64,000 nt of DNA from Lujinxingia sediminis (GTDB lineage Bacteria > Myxococcota_A > Bradymonadia > Bradymonadales > Bradymonadaceae), in the NCBI RefSeq assembly GCF_004005565.1, contig NZ_SADD01000003.1, positions 124,001 through 188,000 of the forward strand, written 5' to 3'. The notes beneath the pieces are model-generated. The model did no database searches. It was not told where the DNA came from and worked only from the letters and a program-made list of their open reading frames with translations. Shown here piece by piece: positions 8,457-17,562 of the stretch. Every line of letters starts with the position of its first letter. Positions within the stretch are counted from its first letter, which is position 1. Both the position numbers and the translations under genes were made by a program.

Positions 8457-10145
8457 ATGATTCTCAATCGTAGCGCCAGATTCTACATCGGCATCATTGC
8501 CACCCTGATCGTCATTACCGTCGTTGCGATCAAACTCTTCGGCAGCGCCGTCGCCTCGAAGTTCCAGGAGGCCAACGAAGATGTCTCTACGAGCTGCTAT
8601 TTTGGCGATCGTCCGGTCGATCCAGACGCCCCAGAACGCGCCAGAGAGGAGTCCAAGAGGCACATTCAGGCGGCTCGTTCCGAACTTCTTGAACACGCAG
8701 CAGGCGGGGGCGCTCCTCTCGTACACATTCCCCCGCACACCCCTACCCCCCCTCCGCCCGCTCGCCTGGCCCTCGATCCGCCCGCTCGCGCCATCGCGCA
8801 CCACAGCTTCACCCGCGCCGCCCATGAGCCCACGTCGACCTTCTCCATCGACGTGAACACCGCTTCGTATACCGCCTCGCGCGAGGCGATCCTGCGCCAT
8901 ATGCTCCCCCACCCCGACTCGGTGCGCCCCGAGGAGTTTCTCAACTTCTTTGAGTACGACTACAACCCGCCCACCTCCGGCGAAGACTTCTCGATCCAGC
9001 TCGACATGCTGCCCAGCCACTTCGGCTCCACCGAGACTCCGCGCCAGCTTGTGCGCGTGGGCATCCGCGGCGCCGATGTGCCCGTCGAAGCGATGAAGGC
9101 CTCCAACCTGGTCTTTCTGGTCGACGTCTCCGGCTCAATGGGGCTGGACACGCGCCTTCCCGCGGCCAAAATCGCCATGCGCACCCTGGTGGAGCGCCTG
9201 CGCCCCGACGACACCATCGCCATCCAGACCTACGCCAGCGGCACCCACACCATCCTGGAGCCCACCCCGGTGGCCGATCGCGACCGCATCCTGCGCGCTA
9301 TCGACGGCCTCATCGCCAAAGGCACCACCCGCGGCGACGCCGGCATCATCAACGCCTACGAGCTCGCCAGGCGGGGCTTTATCAAAGAGGGCAACAACCG
9401 CGTGCTCATCTTCTCCGACGGCGACTTCAACGTCGGCCCGCCCGGCGAAGATCTGGCCGAGCTGATCCGCTCCTACCGCAACGACCACATCACCGTGACC
9501 ACCGTCGCCATGGGCCTGGGCTCCAAAGACGACGTCATGGAAAAACTCGCCCGCGACACCAACGGAAACTACTTCTACATCGACAGCCCCAACGAGGCCG
9601 AGCGCATCTTCAGCGAGAAGATCGTCGGCACCCTCCAGGTGCTCGCCGCCGACGTGAAGATCCAGGTGGAGTTCAACCCCGACTTCATCACCGGCTACCG
9701 CCTCATCGGCTACGAAAAGCGCGCCATGGCCAACGAAGACTTCGACAACGATGAAGTCGACGCCGCCGAGCTCGGCCCGGGCCACACAGTCACCGCCTTC
9801 TACGAAGTGGAGCTCACTGAGAGCGCCCCGACCGACGGCGACGCCCTGGCCCGCGTGGATGTCCGCTACAAAAAAGAGCTCGGCGCCGAGAGCCTGCTCG
9901 TCAGCCGCGCGCTCACCCCCGATCGCATCCACGCCAGCTTCGACAAAGCCCCCGCCCAGCTGCGCTTCGCGGCCACCGTGGCCGCCTTCGCCGAGAGCCT
10001 GCGCGTACCCCGCAGCAGCTCCCAGACGCCCCCCTTCGATGAACTCCTCGCCACCGCCGCCCGGAGCGCCTATGAGGGCGATCCCCACCAGGTGGAACTC
10101 GCCACACTCATCACCCGCGCCCACGACCTCTGGGTGGGCCGCTGA
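8457..10145 (+). CDS. VWA domain protein with membrane anchor, YfbK-like
   Basis: A 562-residue paralogue of the VWA lipoprotein upstream. Instead of a lipobox it has an N-terminal transmembrane anchor (RSARFYIGIIATLIVITVVA). A Pro-rich spacer follows, then the STFSIDVNTASYT module (about residue 120), a VWA domain with MIDAS D223-x-S-x-S in LVDVSGSM, and a DUF3520-like C-terminus. I prefer the ATG at 8457 over 8430 because GGAG lies just upstream and the start then aligns with the mini-gene. It probably acts on the periplasmic side of the inner membrane. Confidence 0.9.
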   Translation: MILNRSARFYIGIIATLIVITVVAIKLFGSAVASKFQEANEDVSTSCYFGDRPVDPDAPERAREESKRHIQAARSELLEHAAGGGAPLVHIPPHTPTPPPPARLALDPPARAIAHHSFTRAAHEPTSTFSIDVNTASYTASREAILRHMLPHPDSVRPEEFLNFFEYDYNPPTSGEDFSIQLDMLPSHFGSTETPRQLVRVGIRGADVPVEAMKASNLVFLVDVSGSMGLDTRLPAAKIAMRTLVERLRPDDTIAIQTYASGTHTILEPTPVADRDRILRAIDGLIAKGTTRGDAGIINAYELARRGFIKEGNNRVLIFSDGDFNVGPPGEDLAELIRSYRNDHITVTTVAMGLGSKDDVMEKLARDTNGNYFYIDSPNEAERIFSEKIVGTLQVLAADVKIQVEFNPDFITGYRLIGYEKRAMANEDFDNDEVDAAELGPGHTVTAFYEVELTESAPTDGDALARVDVRYKKELGAESLLVSRALTPDRIHASFDKAPAQLRFAATVAAFAESLRVPRSSSQTPPFDELLATAARSAYEGDPHQVELATLITRAHDLWVGR

Positions 10146-10171
10146 GTCCTGGTCGCGGCATCAACGCTAGC

Positions 10172-10933
10172 TCAGGGCGTATACGCCCATTCCACCAAAA
10201 GCTCCGACTCGCCAGTGGCTTCAAAGCTCAGCCCCTGCACCGCCTCCATCACGCAGGACTCAAAGCCCGGCTCACGCAGCCCCACGTTGGCGCGCACCTG
10301 CACCTCGCTGATGAGGCCCAAACCACCGCCGGCGAGCATCGTCCAGGTCAGCGCGAGCCTCCCCTGTCGCTGGGGCTCGCGGGCGCGAAGCTCCTCGAAA
10401 CACGCCTGCACCCCGGGTGCCACCACATCGATGGATCGCTGGCGATCCTCGCGCATCGCCAGAAGCTGCGCCTGGCGCATCTCTCCCTCATCGAGCTCCG
10501 ACTGAAGCTCCCCGGCCTCCTCCTCACTTAAGCGCTTCGGCATCCACCGAGCAGGCCCTACCTCGGCGCGCGGCCCTTCGCTCCAATCCTCTTCGGCCTG
10601 CGACGCATCTTCCGCCCGCTGCACCCGGCGCTGGCGCTCCAGGCGCGCCAGCGCCCCACCACGCCCCACCTCCTGCTCCACATTCGACACATCGCCATCC
10701 GCCCGCCCCCCGGCGTCGCCCTCATCGATCGTCCCGCTTGAAAGCGCGTTGAGCGCCCCGCCCCGCTTCGACGCCTCTACACGCACCGGCGCAGGCTCGG
10801 GTACAAAAGGTGCCTCCACGCCCTCATCGTCCCGCTCATCCACCGATGCCAACGTCGTGCTTGCCCACCACGCAGCCGTCCCCATCCCCATAACAAGCAC
10901 CATCACAGGCGCGATTTTACCAATCTTCACCAC
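10172..10933 (-). CDS. AgmX/PglI C-terminal domain-like protein
   Basis: A 253-residue protein starting at GTG with GGAG upstream. One N-terminal transmembrane segment spans about residues 8-28. A long charged, disordered middle follows. The C-terminal ~90 residues contain ACFEELRAREPQRQGRLALTW and LISEVQVRANVGLREPGFE, with two cysteines about 55 residues apart. This matches the TonB-like AgmX/PglI C-terminal domain of Myxococcota, where such proteins join gliding or envelope complexes. Its role here is inferred only from that similarity. It converges with the VWA gene and is divergent from the kinase gene. Confidence 0.65.
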   Translation of the reverse strand: MVKIGKIAPVMVLVMGMGTAAWWASTTLASVDERDDEGVEAPFVPEPAPVRVEASKRGGALNALSSGTIDEGDAGGRADGDVSNVEQEVGRGGALARLERQRRVQRAEDASQAEEDWSEGPRAEVGPARWMPKRLSEEEAGELQSELDEGEMRQAQLLAMREDRQRSIDVVAPGVQACFEELRAREPQRQGRLALTWTMLAGGGLGLISEVQVRANVGLREPGFESCVMEAVQGLSFEATGESELLVEWAYTP

Positions 10934-11020
10934 AGTCTCCTACCAAATTTGCGTCGCTCCCATCGTGGGTTACACTGCCCCCGTCGCCGACTCGCCCACT
11001 TCGTCCGCAGAGCCCCCTTG

Positions 11021-12883
11021 ATGGGAACTTTCACCAGCAGCGAACATAAAGATCTCCACCCGGGACAGCTCTTCCTGGAGCGTTACCGCATCGAGCGACG
11101 CATCGCCGACGGCGGCATGGCCTCGATCTACCTGGCCATCGACGAGCACTCCGGACTGCCGGTAGCCATCAAGGTACTCTTCTCCCATTACCTGGACAAC
11201 GAGGTGGTGCGCGCCCGCTTCCTCGACGAGGGCCGCATCCAGGCGATGCTTCAGCACCCCAACATCGTGCACGTCTATAAAGTCGTGCAGGATCCGCTCC
11301 TGTGCTTCATCATGGAGTACGTCGAAGGCGACACCCTCGAAGAGTACCTCCAGCGCGAAGGCCCCCTGGATGAAGCTCAGATCATCGACCTGATGCTCCC
11401 GGTGATGAGCGCGGTGGGTCTGGCCCATACCCGCGGCATCGTGCACCGCGACCTCAAGCCCAGCAATGTCTTGCTCAAACCGGTGGCCGGTTTCTTCAAA
11501 CCCAAGGTGATGGACTTTGGCGTGGCCAAAGTCTCCAAAGACCGCGACCTGACCGCCGCCGGCACCACCGTGGGCACTCTGCATTATATGAGCCCCGAGC
11601 AGATCGTGGGCGCTCGCGCCATCGACGGTCGTGCCGACATCTACAGCCTGGGCTGCACCCTCTACAAACTCTGCACCGGCGAGGTGCCATTTAATGCATC
11701 GAGCGAATTCGCGCTGATGATGGCCCAGGTCGAAGCGCCGCCTACGCCTCCCTCACAGCTCCGCGCCGGCATCTCGTCGCGTCTCGAAGAGGTCATCCTC
11801 AAGGCCCTGGCCAAAGAGCCCGAGCACCGCTTCCAGTCCATCGGCCAGATGACCACAGCGCTCATTGAGCTGACCAAAATCCCCGACGAGGGCCGCACCA
11901 CCGACACTCGCCCGATCCCACGCGAGCTCATTGAGATGGCCATGGCCGCCAACGAGGTCGCCCAGGATCAGACCGCCCAGTTTCGCCTGGCACCACTGCC
12001 GGAGCAGACCCACGTGGCCGGCGACTACCGCGAGGGTGCCGAGCTCGCCACCCACGAGATGAGCGCCCGGGCCTTCGACGAGATTTCTCGCGATCGCGAG
12101 ATCGCCGAAATCCGAAAAAGCCAGAACATTCAACCTCTTAGACTCAAAAAAGACGTTCCCTCCAACGATCTCGACGCCACCCGCCGCGCCCTCCTGGATC
12201 GCCTTCCCACCCAGCAGGTGGCCGACCCGTCGCAACTCGAAGATGAGGATCTGAGCGCGACCAACGCCATCTCCAAAGATCGTATCCAGCGCGCTCTTGA
12301 ACGCAACGAAGAGCCGGCGACCCGCGAGTTCGATCGCCGCCGCTCCGGCATCATCGCCGTGGATCGCGGCGTCGACTCTGGCGAGGTCACCGGCCTGCAC
12401 CTCTCCGACCGTGAACTTCGTGCGGCGATCGACGAGGCCAAACGCGCCGGCATCACCGGCCCACCTCCCAGGCCCGCCCGGCGCGTCGACGACGCCCATC
12501 AGCTCGAGCGCACCCGCGACGAACGCCCCTCGTCACGCGTGCCCTCGCAGCCAGGCCTGGCCGACGAAGACTCCGAGCCCACCCTGGGTGCGCGCCCCTC
12601 CGTGCGTGCACCCTCGCGGCCCGGCGCGTCGGTACCGGAGCTCAGTGAGTTCAACCTCCCGACCGACTCCCGCGATACCACCGCCCGTGACGCTCGCGCC
12701 CTCGCCATGCCACACGCCGACTCCGAGCTTGCCCGACCCGCGCGCGTCCAGCCGCTGAACCATCATCAGACACAGCGTCATAAGACCGACGAGAGCTCCG
12801 AAGGGCAGCTCTGGGTGGTCGGCGGCATCATCGCCGTCTTCATCGCGCTGCTCATCCTCGGCTGGGCCCTCTTCCTGGCCTGA
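11021..12883 (+). CDS. Tail-anchored serine/threonine protein kinase
   Basis: A 620-residue Hanks-type kinase. The catalytic domain spans about residues 20-290: glycine loop IADGGMASIY, ATP-binding K51 in VAIKVL, H-R-D loop with D144 in IVHRDLKPSN, D165 of DFG, and the MSPEQ activation-segment end. Residues 290-590 are charged and probably disordered. A single C-terminal helix (GGIIAVFIALLILGWALFL) anchors it in the membrane with the kinase in the cytoplasm. The ATG at 11021 places the conserved LFLERYRIERRI just inside the start. FHA proteins such as the one at 17563-19308 are plausible readers of its phosphothreonines. Confidence 0.93.
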   Translation: MGTFTSSEHKDLHPGQLFLERYRIERRIADGGMASIYLAIDEHSGLPVAIKVLFSHYLDNEVVRARFLDEGRIQAMLQHPNIVHVYKVVQDPLLCFIMEYVEGDTLEEYLQREGPLDEAQIIDLMLPVMSAVGLAHTRGIVHRDLKPSNVLLKPVAGFFKPKVMDFGVAKVSKDRDLTAAGTTVGTLHYMSPEQIVGARAIDGRADIYSLGCTLYKLCTGEVPFNASSEFALMMAQVEAPPTPPSQLRAGISSRLEEVILKALAKEPEHRFQSIGQMTTALIELTKIPDEGRTTDTRPIPRELIEMAMAANEVAQDQTAQFRLAPLPEQTHVAGDYREGAELATHEMSARAFDEISRDREIAEIRKSQNIQPLRLKKDVPSNDLDATRRALLDRLPTQQVADPSQLEDEDLSATNAISKDRIQRALERNEEPATREFDRRRSGIIAVDRGVDSGEVTGLHLSDRELRAAIDEAKRAGITGPPPRPARRVDDAHQLERTRDERPSSRVPSQPGLADEDSEPTLGARPSVRAPSRPGASVPELSEFNLPTDSRDTTARDARALAMPHADSELARPARVQPLNHHQTQRHKTDESSEGQLWVVGGIIAVFIALLILGWALFLA

Positions 12884-12899
12884 AGCCCCCCCGCTCGTT

Positions 12900-13583
12900 T
12901 TAGAGGTACTTCTCGATCGCGGTGAGGATGTCGTGGCAGTCCACCAGATCCGTCACGTAATCGAGTTCGTGGCTGGGGATGATGACCACCGGTGAGAGAT
13001 CGTAGTTGGCGATCCACCCCTCGTAGAGCCTGTCGAGCTGCTTGAGATACGCCGTCGGGATGTTCTTTTCCATCTCGCGCCCCCGCAGCTTGATGCGTTT
13101 TTTCACCGCGCGGATCGGGCAACGCAGATAGATCATCAGATCCGGCGGCTGAATCTGTGAATGCACCGCCTCGTAGAGCTGGCGGTAGGTGCGATAATCA
13201 CGCTCAGTCATCAACTTCTTACGGTAGAGGTTCTCCGCAAAGATCTCGGCATCCTCCCAGATCGTGCGATCCTGGATCACGCTGTGCGCGGTCTGGTCAA
13301 GATCCAGATGCAGCTTGAACTTCGCCGTCAGAAAGTAGATCTGGCTGGCAAAGCTCCACTGCTTCATATTCGCGTAAAAGTCCTCGAGGTAGGGGTTCTC
13401 CTCGTTGGGCTCGAAGTAGGGCTTGATGTCGTAGCGCTGGCATAAAAACTCGACCAGCGAGCTTTTTCCCGCGCCGATATTACCGGCCACCGCGATGTAG
13501 CGGCGCTTGCCGGCGCTCTCCCGGCCCAGCTCAGAGGTGCGGTCGACCTCGATGATCTGGCGAGTATCCTGTGGCTGTGTCAT
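12900..13583 (-). CDS. Deoxynucleoside kinase
   Basis: A 227-residue protein of the dNK family (PF01712). It has a P-loop GNIGAGKSS (residues 34-42), the substrate-side motif QDRTIWEDAEIF, and an arginine-rich lid segment (RIKLRGREMEKNIP). It should phosphorylate deoxynucleosides at the 5' position in nucleotide salvage. The ATG at 13583 is preferred over the upstream in-frame one because the intervening residues are unlike the family. It converges with the kinase gene, 17 bp away. Confidence 0.9.
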   Translation of the reverse strand: MTQPQDTRQIIEVDRTSELGRESAGKRRYIAVAGNIGAGKSSLVEFLCQRYDIKPYFEPNEENPYLEDFYANMKQWSFASQIYFLTAKFKLHLDLDQTAHSVIQDRTIWEDAEIFAENLYRKKLMTERDYRTYRQLYEAVHSQIQPPDLMIYLRCPIRAVKKRIKLRGREMEKNIPTAYLKQLDRLYEGWIANYDLSPVVIIPSHELDYVTDLVDCHDILTAIEKYL

Positions 13584-13670
13584 CGTCTCTCTTTTGGCGC
13601 CCGGCGCGCCTACCAACACCATTCATCGGCCCGTAAAAGGGCCTCAACTTCAGCTTCTTCGGACCCACCC

Positions 13671-14324
13671 ATGCGTGAGACCTCCCCTGCCTCCACGATC
13701 CTGACCTGGGTCGTCGGCCCCCTGCAGACCTCTATCTACGTCATCGCCTGCACGCGCACAAACGAGGCTGTGCTTATCGACGCCGGCGGCCAGGCCCAAA
13801 CCGTCCTAAAAGACCTTCACGATCAAGGACTTACCCTCAAGGCGGTGTGGCAGACCCACGCGCATATCGATCATATCGCCGGGCTTCCGGAGATCGCACA
13901 GGCCAGCGGCGTACCGGTCTACATGCACCCCGACGACATGCCTCTTTACCGCGCCGCGCCGCAGCAAGCGCAGATGTTTGGCTTTGCCGCGCTGGGCGAT
14001 CTTCCCCCCATCGATCATGACTTAAGCGACGGCCAGACCTTGACGGTGGGCGATCTCCAGGCCGAGGTTCTCTATGTGCCCGGGCACAGCCCGGGCTCGG
14101 TGGGATTTTATTTTAAGGAGCTCGATCTCTTCTTCGGCGGCGACGTGCTCTTTGCCGGAAGCATCGGGAGGGTGGATCTGCCCGGCTCCAGCATCGAGCA
14201 GATGCGCGCGTCGCTGGAGCGTCTCAAGAGGTTGCCCGATGAGACCCGGGTGCTTCCCGGTCACGGGCCGGCCACCACCATCGGCCAGGAGAAGCGCTTT
14301 AACCCCTTTATGCGCGGGTTCTAA
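13671..14324 (+). CDS. MBL-fold metallohydrolase, glyoxalase II-like
   Basis: A 217-residue metallo-beta-lactamase fold protein. The metal-binding motif THAHIDH lies at residues 62-68. Further ligands are the histidine in VPGHSPGS, the aspartate in FFGGDVLF and the histidine in LPGHGPAT. This set matches the single-domain glyoxalase II-like hydrolases, which act on thioesters. The exact substrate cannot be read from the sequence. It lacks the C-terminal substrate-binding domain of true GloB. It is divergent from the deoxynucleoside kinase gene. Confidence 0.88.
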   Translation: MRETSPASTILTWVVGPLQTSIYVIACTRTNEAVLIDAGGQAQTVLKDLHDQGLTLKAVWQTHAHIDHIAGLPEIAQASGVPVYMHPDDMPLYRAAPQQAQMFGFAALGDLPPIDHDLSDGQTLTVGDLQAEVLYVPGHSPGSVGFYFKELDLFFGGDVLFAGSIGRVDLPGSSIEQMRASLERLKRLPDETRVLPGHGPATTIGQEKRFNPFMRGF

Positions 14325-14350
14325 CGCTCTCGCTGGCCGGGCGCCGCCGC

Positions 14351-16120
14351 TTACACCACAAGTCGCTCGCGCGTGGCCTTGATCATACGCGCGAGCCGGC
14401 GCACCTCGCCGGCGCGCGCGTCGACCTCGGCGATGAGCTTGTCACGATCGCCCTCGACTTCGCGGTCGGCCTGCACCTGCTCGAGCGCCTCCTCAATCTG
14501 ACCGTAGAGGCGGTCGCCGGCGTGCTCAATGAACTCTTTGAGGCGGTCGCTGTAGCTGTGAATCATACGCATCAGCTCGGCCTCAATAGCCTCGGTGGCC
14601 TCCCGCACCGCCGCCACACCTTCGTCTTTGGCGCGATCTTTGAGACGCTCATCGCCTTTGCCCTTGAGCACCATCGCCAGAATCGGCGTAGCCAGCGTAA
14701 GCACCCCGCCCACAAGCGCGTTGGCAAAAAGCCACACCGAGACCCCGAGTGTGCCCAGCGCAAACACGCTCACATCGTACCCGATCGTGTCGATCTCCAG
14801 ATCCAGGCCCTCGCCCATCCCCAGCTCTTCGCGCAGCGCTCCCACCACCTCGCGCATCGACTGATTGGTCACTTCGATCGTCTCTTCGGCGAGCTCTTCG
14901 AGCCCCTGAGCTATCGCCTGACCTTCGTCTTCGAGCCATTTCTGGAAGGTGTCCTGAATCCAGCGCGAGAGGTAGCGTTTGACGTCTTTGGCCTCGGCCC
15001 GCTCCACCTGCACGGGCAGCGCCTCGGCAAACCCGTCGGCAAAAACCCGCAGATTATGGCGCGCGGTCGCTGCGATCCCGGCGCTGCGCTCATCGACCCG
15101 ATCGAGGTTCTCGCTGATCACTCGCCGACTCTCTTTAAGTCGGGCGTGCACCGCGCGGATGCGTTCCTCAAGCTCGGCCTGCTCCAGGCGGTAGCCCTGG
15201 CGTTTGATGGCCAGGTTCTGCTCGATCATCGCCGCAATCCGCAGCGCACCGCCCAGCGCGCTGTCGAGCACGATGGCCTCTTTGCGCTCGCGCACAAACT
15301 GCTGCACGTAGCTGCGAAAGGCCTCAAATTCCCCGGAGGGTGCCTGCCCCTTCTTCTGGGCGTCGAGCGCCGCGCGGGCTGAGAACGCAAAGAGTTCCAC
15401 AGGCCCGATCAAGGTCTCCAGGCGCTGGCGGGCGTAGGCCTCAACCTCCCTGGCTTCGTCTTCGCTGAGCGCGTCGAGTTTACCCAGCACAAAGAGGATG
15501 CGGTCGCGGTTGGCCTTTAAGAGCCGGTCGCGAATAAAGCTCACCTCGCTCTTCTTGAGCACCTGCGTGGCGTCGAGCACATACAAAATCACATCGGCGC
15601 GGGGCAGGTACCCGTAGGTGATCTCGACCTTCTGGCGCGAGATGTCGTTGACCCCGGGCGTGTCCACCAGGATCAGCCCCTCGCTCAAAAAGTCGTTGGG
15701 GTAGCCGATCTCCACATACTCGGGCTCCTCAGCGCTCTCTTCCTCATGGCGAATCAGCTCGCCAAGGCCCTCATAGCTGACCTCACGCAGCTCGCCACCG
15801 CGCCGTTCCTTGATCGCCGCACGCGGCGCATCGGCGTGCACAAGGTGGGTGATCACTGCGGTGGTCGGCGTGATGCCCATCGGCAGCACCTCCTGGCCCA
15901 GCAGGGCGTTGACCACCGTGGATTTGCCGTGGTTGAACTCCCCCAACACCACCAGTGAGACCTGCCCGCGCTCCAGCGCCGGCAGCCGCTCCTCGACCAC
16001 CTCCTGGTGAATCGAGCGCAATCCGCTGCGCTGCGCCATCTCCGCCAGCTCATCGAGGTAACCGGTGACATGCCCCCGGTTGACGCTCACCTGCGCCTCT
16101 GCCTCAGCCTGCTGCGTCAT
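14351..16120 (-). CDS. Dynamin-family GTPase
   Basis: A 589-residue GTPase. The ATG at 16120 sits 4 nt after AGGAGG. Motifs in order are the G1 loop G60-E-F-N-H-G-K-S67, the G2 region GITPTTAVI, G3 DTPGVND and G4-like LGKLD. The middle is strongly helical (stalk-like). A hydrophobic hairpin (VFALGTLGVSVWLFANALVG and onward) near residues 430-465 could insert into membrane. This arrangement fits bacterial dynamin-like proteins that remodel membranes. It stands alone, without the usual second dynamin partner. Its 3' end faces the MBL gene. Confidence 0.88.
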   Translation of the reverse strand: MTQQAEAEAQVSVNRGHVTGYLDELAEMAQRSGLRSIHQEVVEERLPALERGQVSLVVLGEFNHGKSTVVNALLGQEVLPMGITPTTAVITHLVHADAPRAAIKERRGGELREVSYEGLGELIRHEEESAEEPEYVEIGYPNDFLSEGLILVDTPGVNDISRQKVEITYGYLPRADVILYVLDATQVLKKSEVSFIRDRLLKANRDRILFVLGKLDALSEDEAREVEAYARQRLETLIGPVELFAFSARAALDAQKKGQAPSGEFEAFRSYVQQFVRERKEAIVLDSALGGALRIAAMIEQNLAIKRQGYRLEQAELEERIRAVHARLKESRRVISENLDRVDERSAGIAATARHNLRVFADGFAEALPVQVERAEAKDVKRYLSRWIQDTFQKWLEDEGQAIAQGLEELAEETIEVTNQSMREVVGALREELGMGEGLDLEIDTIGYDVSVFALGTLGVSVWLFANALVGGVLTLATPILAMVLKGKGDERLKDRAKDEGVAAVREATEAIEAELMRMIHSYSDRLKEFIEHAGDRLYGQIEEALEQVQADREVEGDRDKLIAEVDARAGEVRRLARMIKATRERLVV

Positions 16121-16520
16121 CCATCCTCCTGATGATTGTATCATCGCCGTGGGCTCACGCCCCAAACATAGAAAGCCCGCGCAAGAACCGGGCAAGGACG
16201 ATCTTCCGCCGTATCCTCGCTGCTCCTCTATGTTGTGGCATGGCTCATCCCCGTGTCGGATCGCACCTGGTTGACTCCCCGCGAGGTCGTCGTCACCACC
16301 GGGTGAGCCGAGACCTGAACACCGGGACGCTCTGCGCCCGATGCCCTTCCTCGACCTCCGATGGTCGATTCCTCGCAATGGTCAACTCTGGAGACCCGAG
16401 CATCGCCGGGATGAAGCGCCCAACCTTAAGGGCAAACGAACGACGAATACTGACTCCTCGCCGCGCCTTGCGCGGGCTTATAAGCCTTTGAGAGCATTGC
16501 ACTTTTCGCACCTCAAAAGC
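16121..16520. other. Intergenic region between dynamin and M48 genes
   Basis: This 400-bp stretch should contain the promoter of the dynamin gene and the 3' end of the M48 transcript. A short inverted repeat ccgcgc/gcgcgg lies near 16460-16475 and a ggcttataagcc palindrome near 16477-16488. No coding frame has protein-like composition. Confidence 0.35.
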
Positions 16521-17411
16521 TCACATCACTTGTATGACTTTCTCGACGTCTCTGTCAACCTCATCGAGCGCCTGACCACCGCGTTCGTCAATAAGTTCGC
16601 GGTAATACGCGCTTTTTGCAAAAAGCTGAAGCGCCTGCACACGCTTGGGAAGATAAGGGTGCGAGGCCAGATACTCCTGAAAACGCCCCACCCCTTCTTT
16701 GATGCCATCGACCTGACTTAAGTATTCGTCGAGATCGATCTGTTCAAAAAGTTTTTCGCTCCCCAGCGCGAGCTTCATCATCACTTTGAGCGCGACCTGC
16801 TCGTCGCGACAGCAGATAAGCCCGGCCCTATCGCAGGTGATCTCCCCGCGTCGACTCCAGCCGTTGAGCGCCAGGCGAGCGGGCACCGCGGCCCATTTCA
16901 CGAAGGTGATGACGCCCTGGGAGAGGAAGTTCGCCGCGGTGTGGTACACCACGTGGTTGTTCTGGATGTGGCCACATTCATGGCCGATCACAAACTTGAG
17001 CTCTTCGGGGCTCAAACGATCGACCAGCGCGGAGTTGAGCACGATAAAGGCCTCATCATCGGTGCCGTAGGTCCCCGCATTGAGGCTCGCCAGGTTTTGT
17101 GCGACGTAGACCGTGGGTACGGCGATATCGAGCGTCTCGGCGCAGTCTACCACCAGATTATGCAGCTCCGGGAACTGCCGGCGGTTGACCTTCACGCTGC
17201 TCCCGAGAAGCGCGTTTTTCTGCACGGCCTTCCAGAAGCGCACCGTGGCTTCGACCACGATGCGTACCGGGCGCAGGCGATCGAGGCGGCGCAGCACGCG
17301 CAGATCTCCGGCGAAGGCGTATTCGCCAAAACCGGTCTTCTCATCGCGGCCGCTTCGCCCCTGATTCTGGCGGTTGATGTAGGTGAGAAAGTCGAAGTCG
17401 TAAGCAGTCAT
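16521..17411 (-). CDS. M48 family zinc metalloprotease
   Basis: A 296-residue protease with the zinc motif H144-E-C-G-H148 and a third ligand E190 in RRGEITCDRAG, as in the M48 (HtpX/Ste24) family. Unlike HtpX it has few hydrophobic segments, and the N-terminal ~100 residues look soluble. The segment NFLSQGVITFVKWAAVPARL may be an amphipathic or short membrane helix. A role in protein quality control is likely but the target is unknown. It follows the FHA gene on the same strand after 151 bp. Confidence 0.88.
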   Translation of the reverse strand: MTAYDFDFLTYINRQNQGRSGRDEKTGFGEYAFAGDLRVLRRLDRLRPVRIVVEATVRFWKAVQKNALLGSSVKVNRRQFPELHNLVVDCAETLDIAVPTVYVAQNLASLNAGTYGTDDEAFIVLNSALVDRLSPEELKFVIGHECGHIQNNHVVYHTAANFLSQGVITFVKWAAVPARLALNGWSRRGEITCDRAGLICCRDEQVALKVMMKLALGSEKLFEQIDLDEYLSQVDGIKEGVGRFQEYLASHPYLPKRVQALQLFAKSAYYRELIDERGGQALDEVDRDVEKVIQVM

Positions 17412-17562
17412 CGCATCGCCAGGCTAAAGCTGGCGCACCCCTGAGAAGATGGCGCGCCGCCATAAGATTCAATCCCTATCGCCCCATACGCACCGGAGCT
17501 GCAGAGCATAACCTCCGCGCCCCTCAAGGCTACTCCCAGAACTCGCCAGGGAAGCGGCGAGC

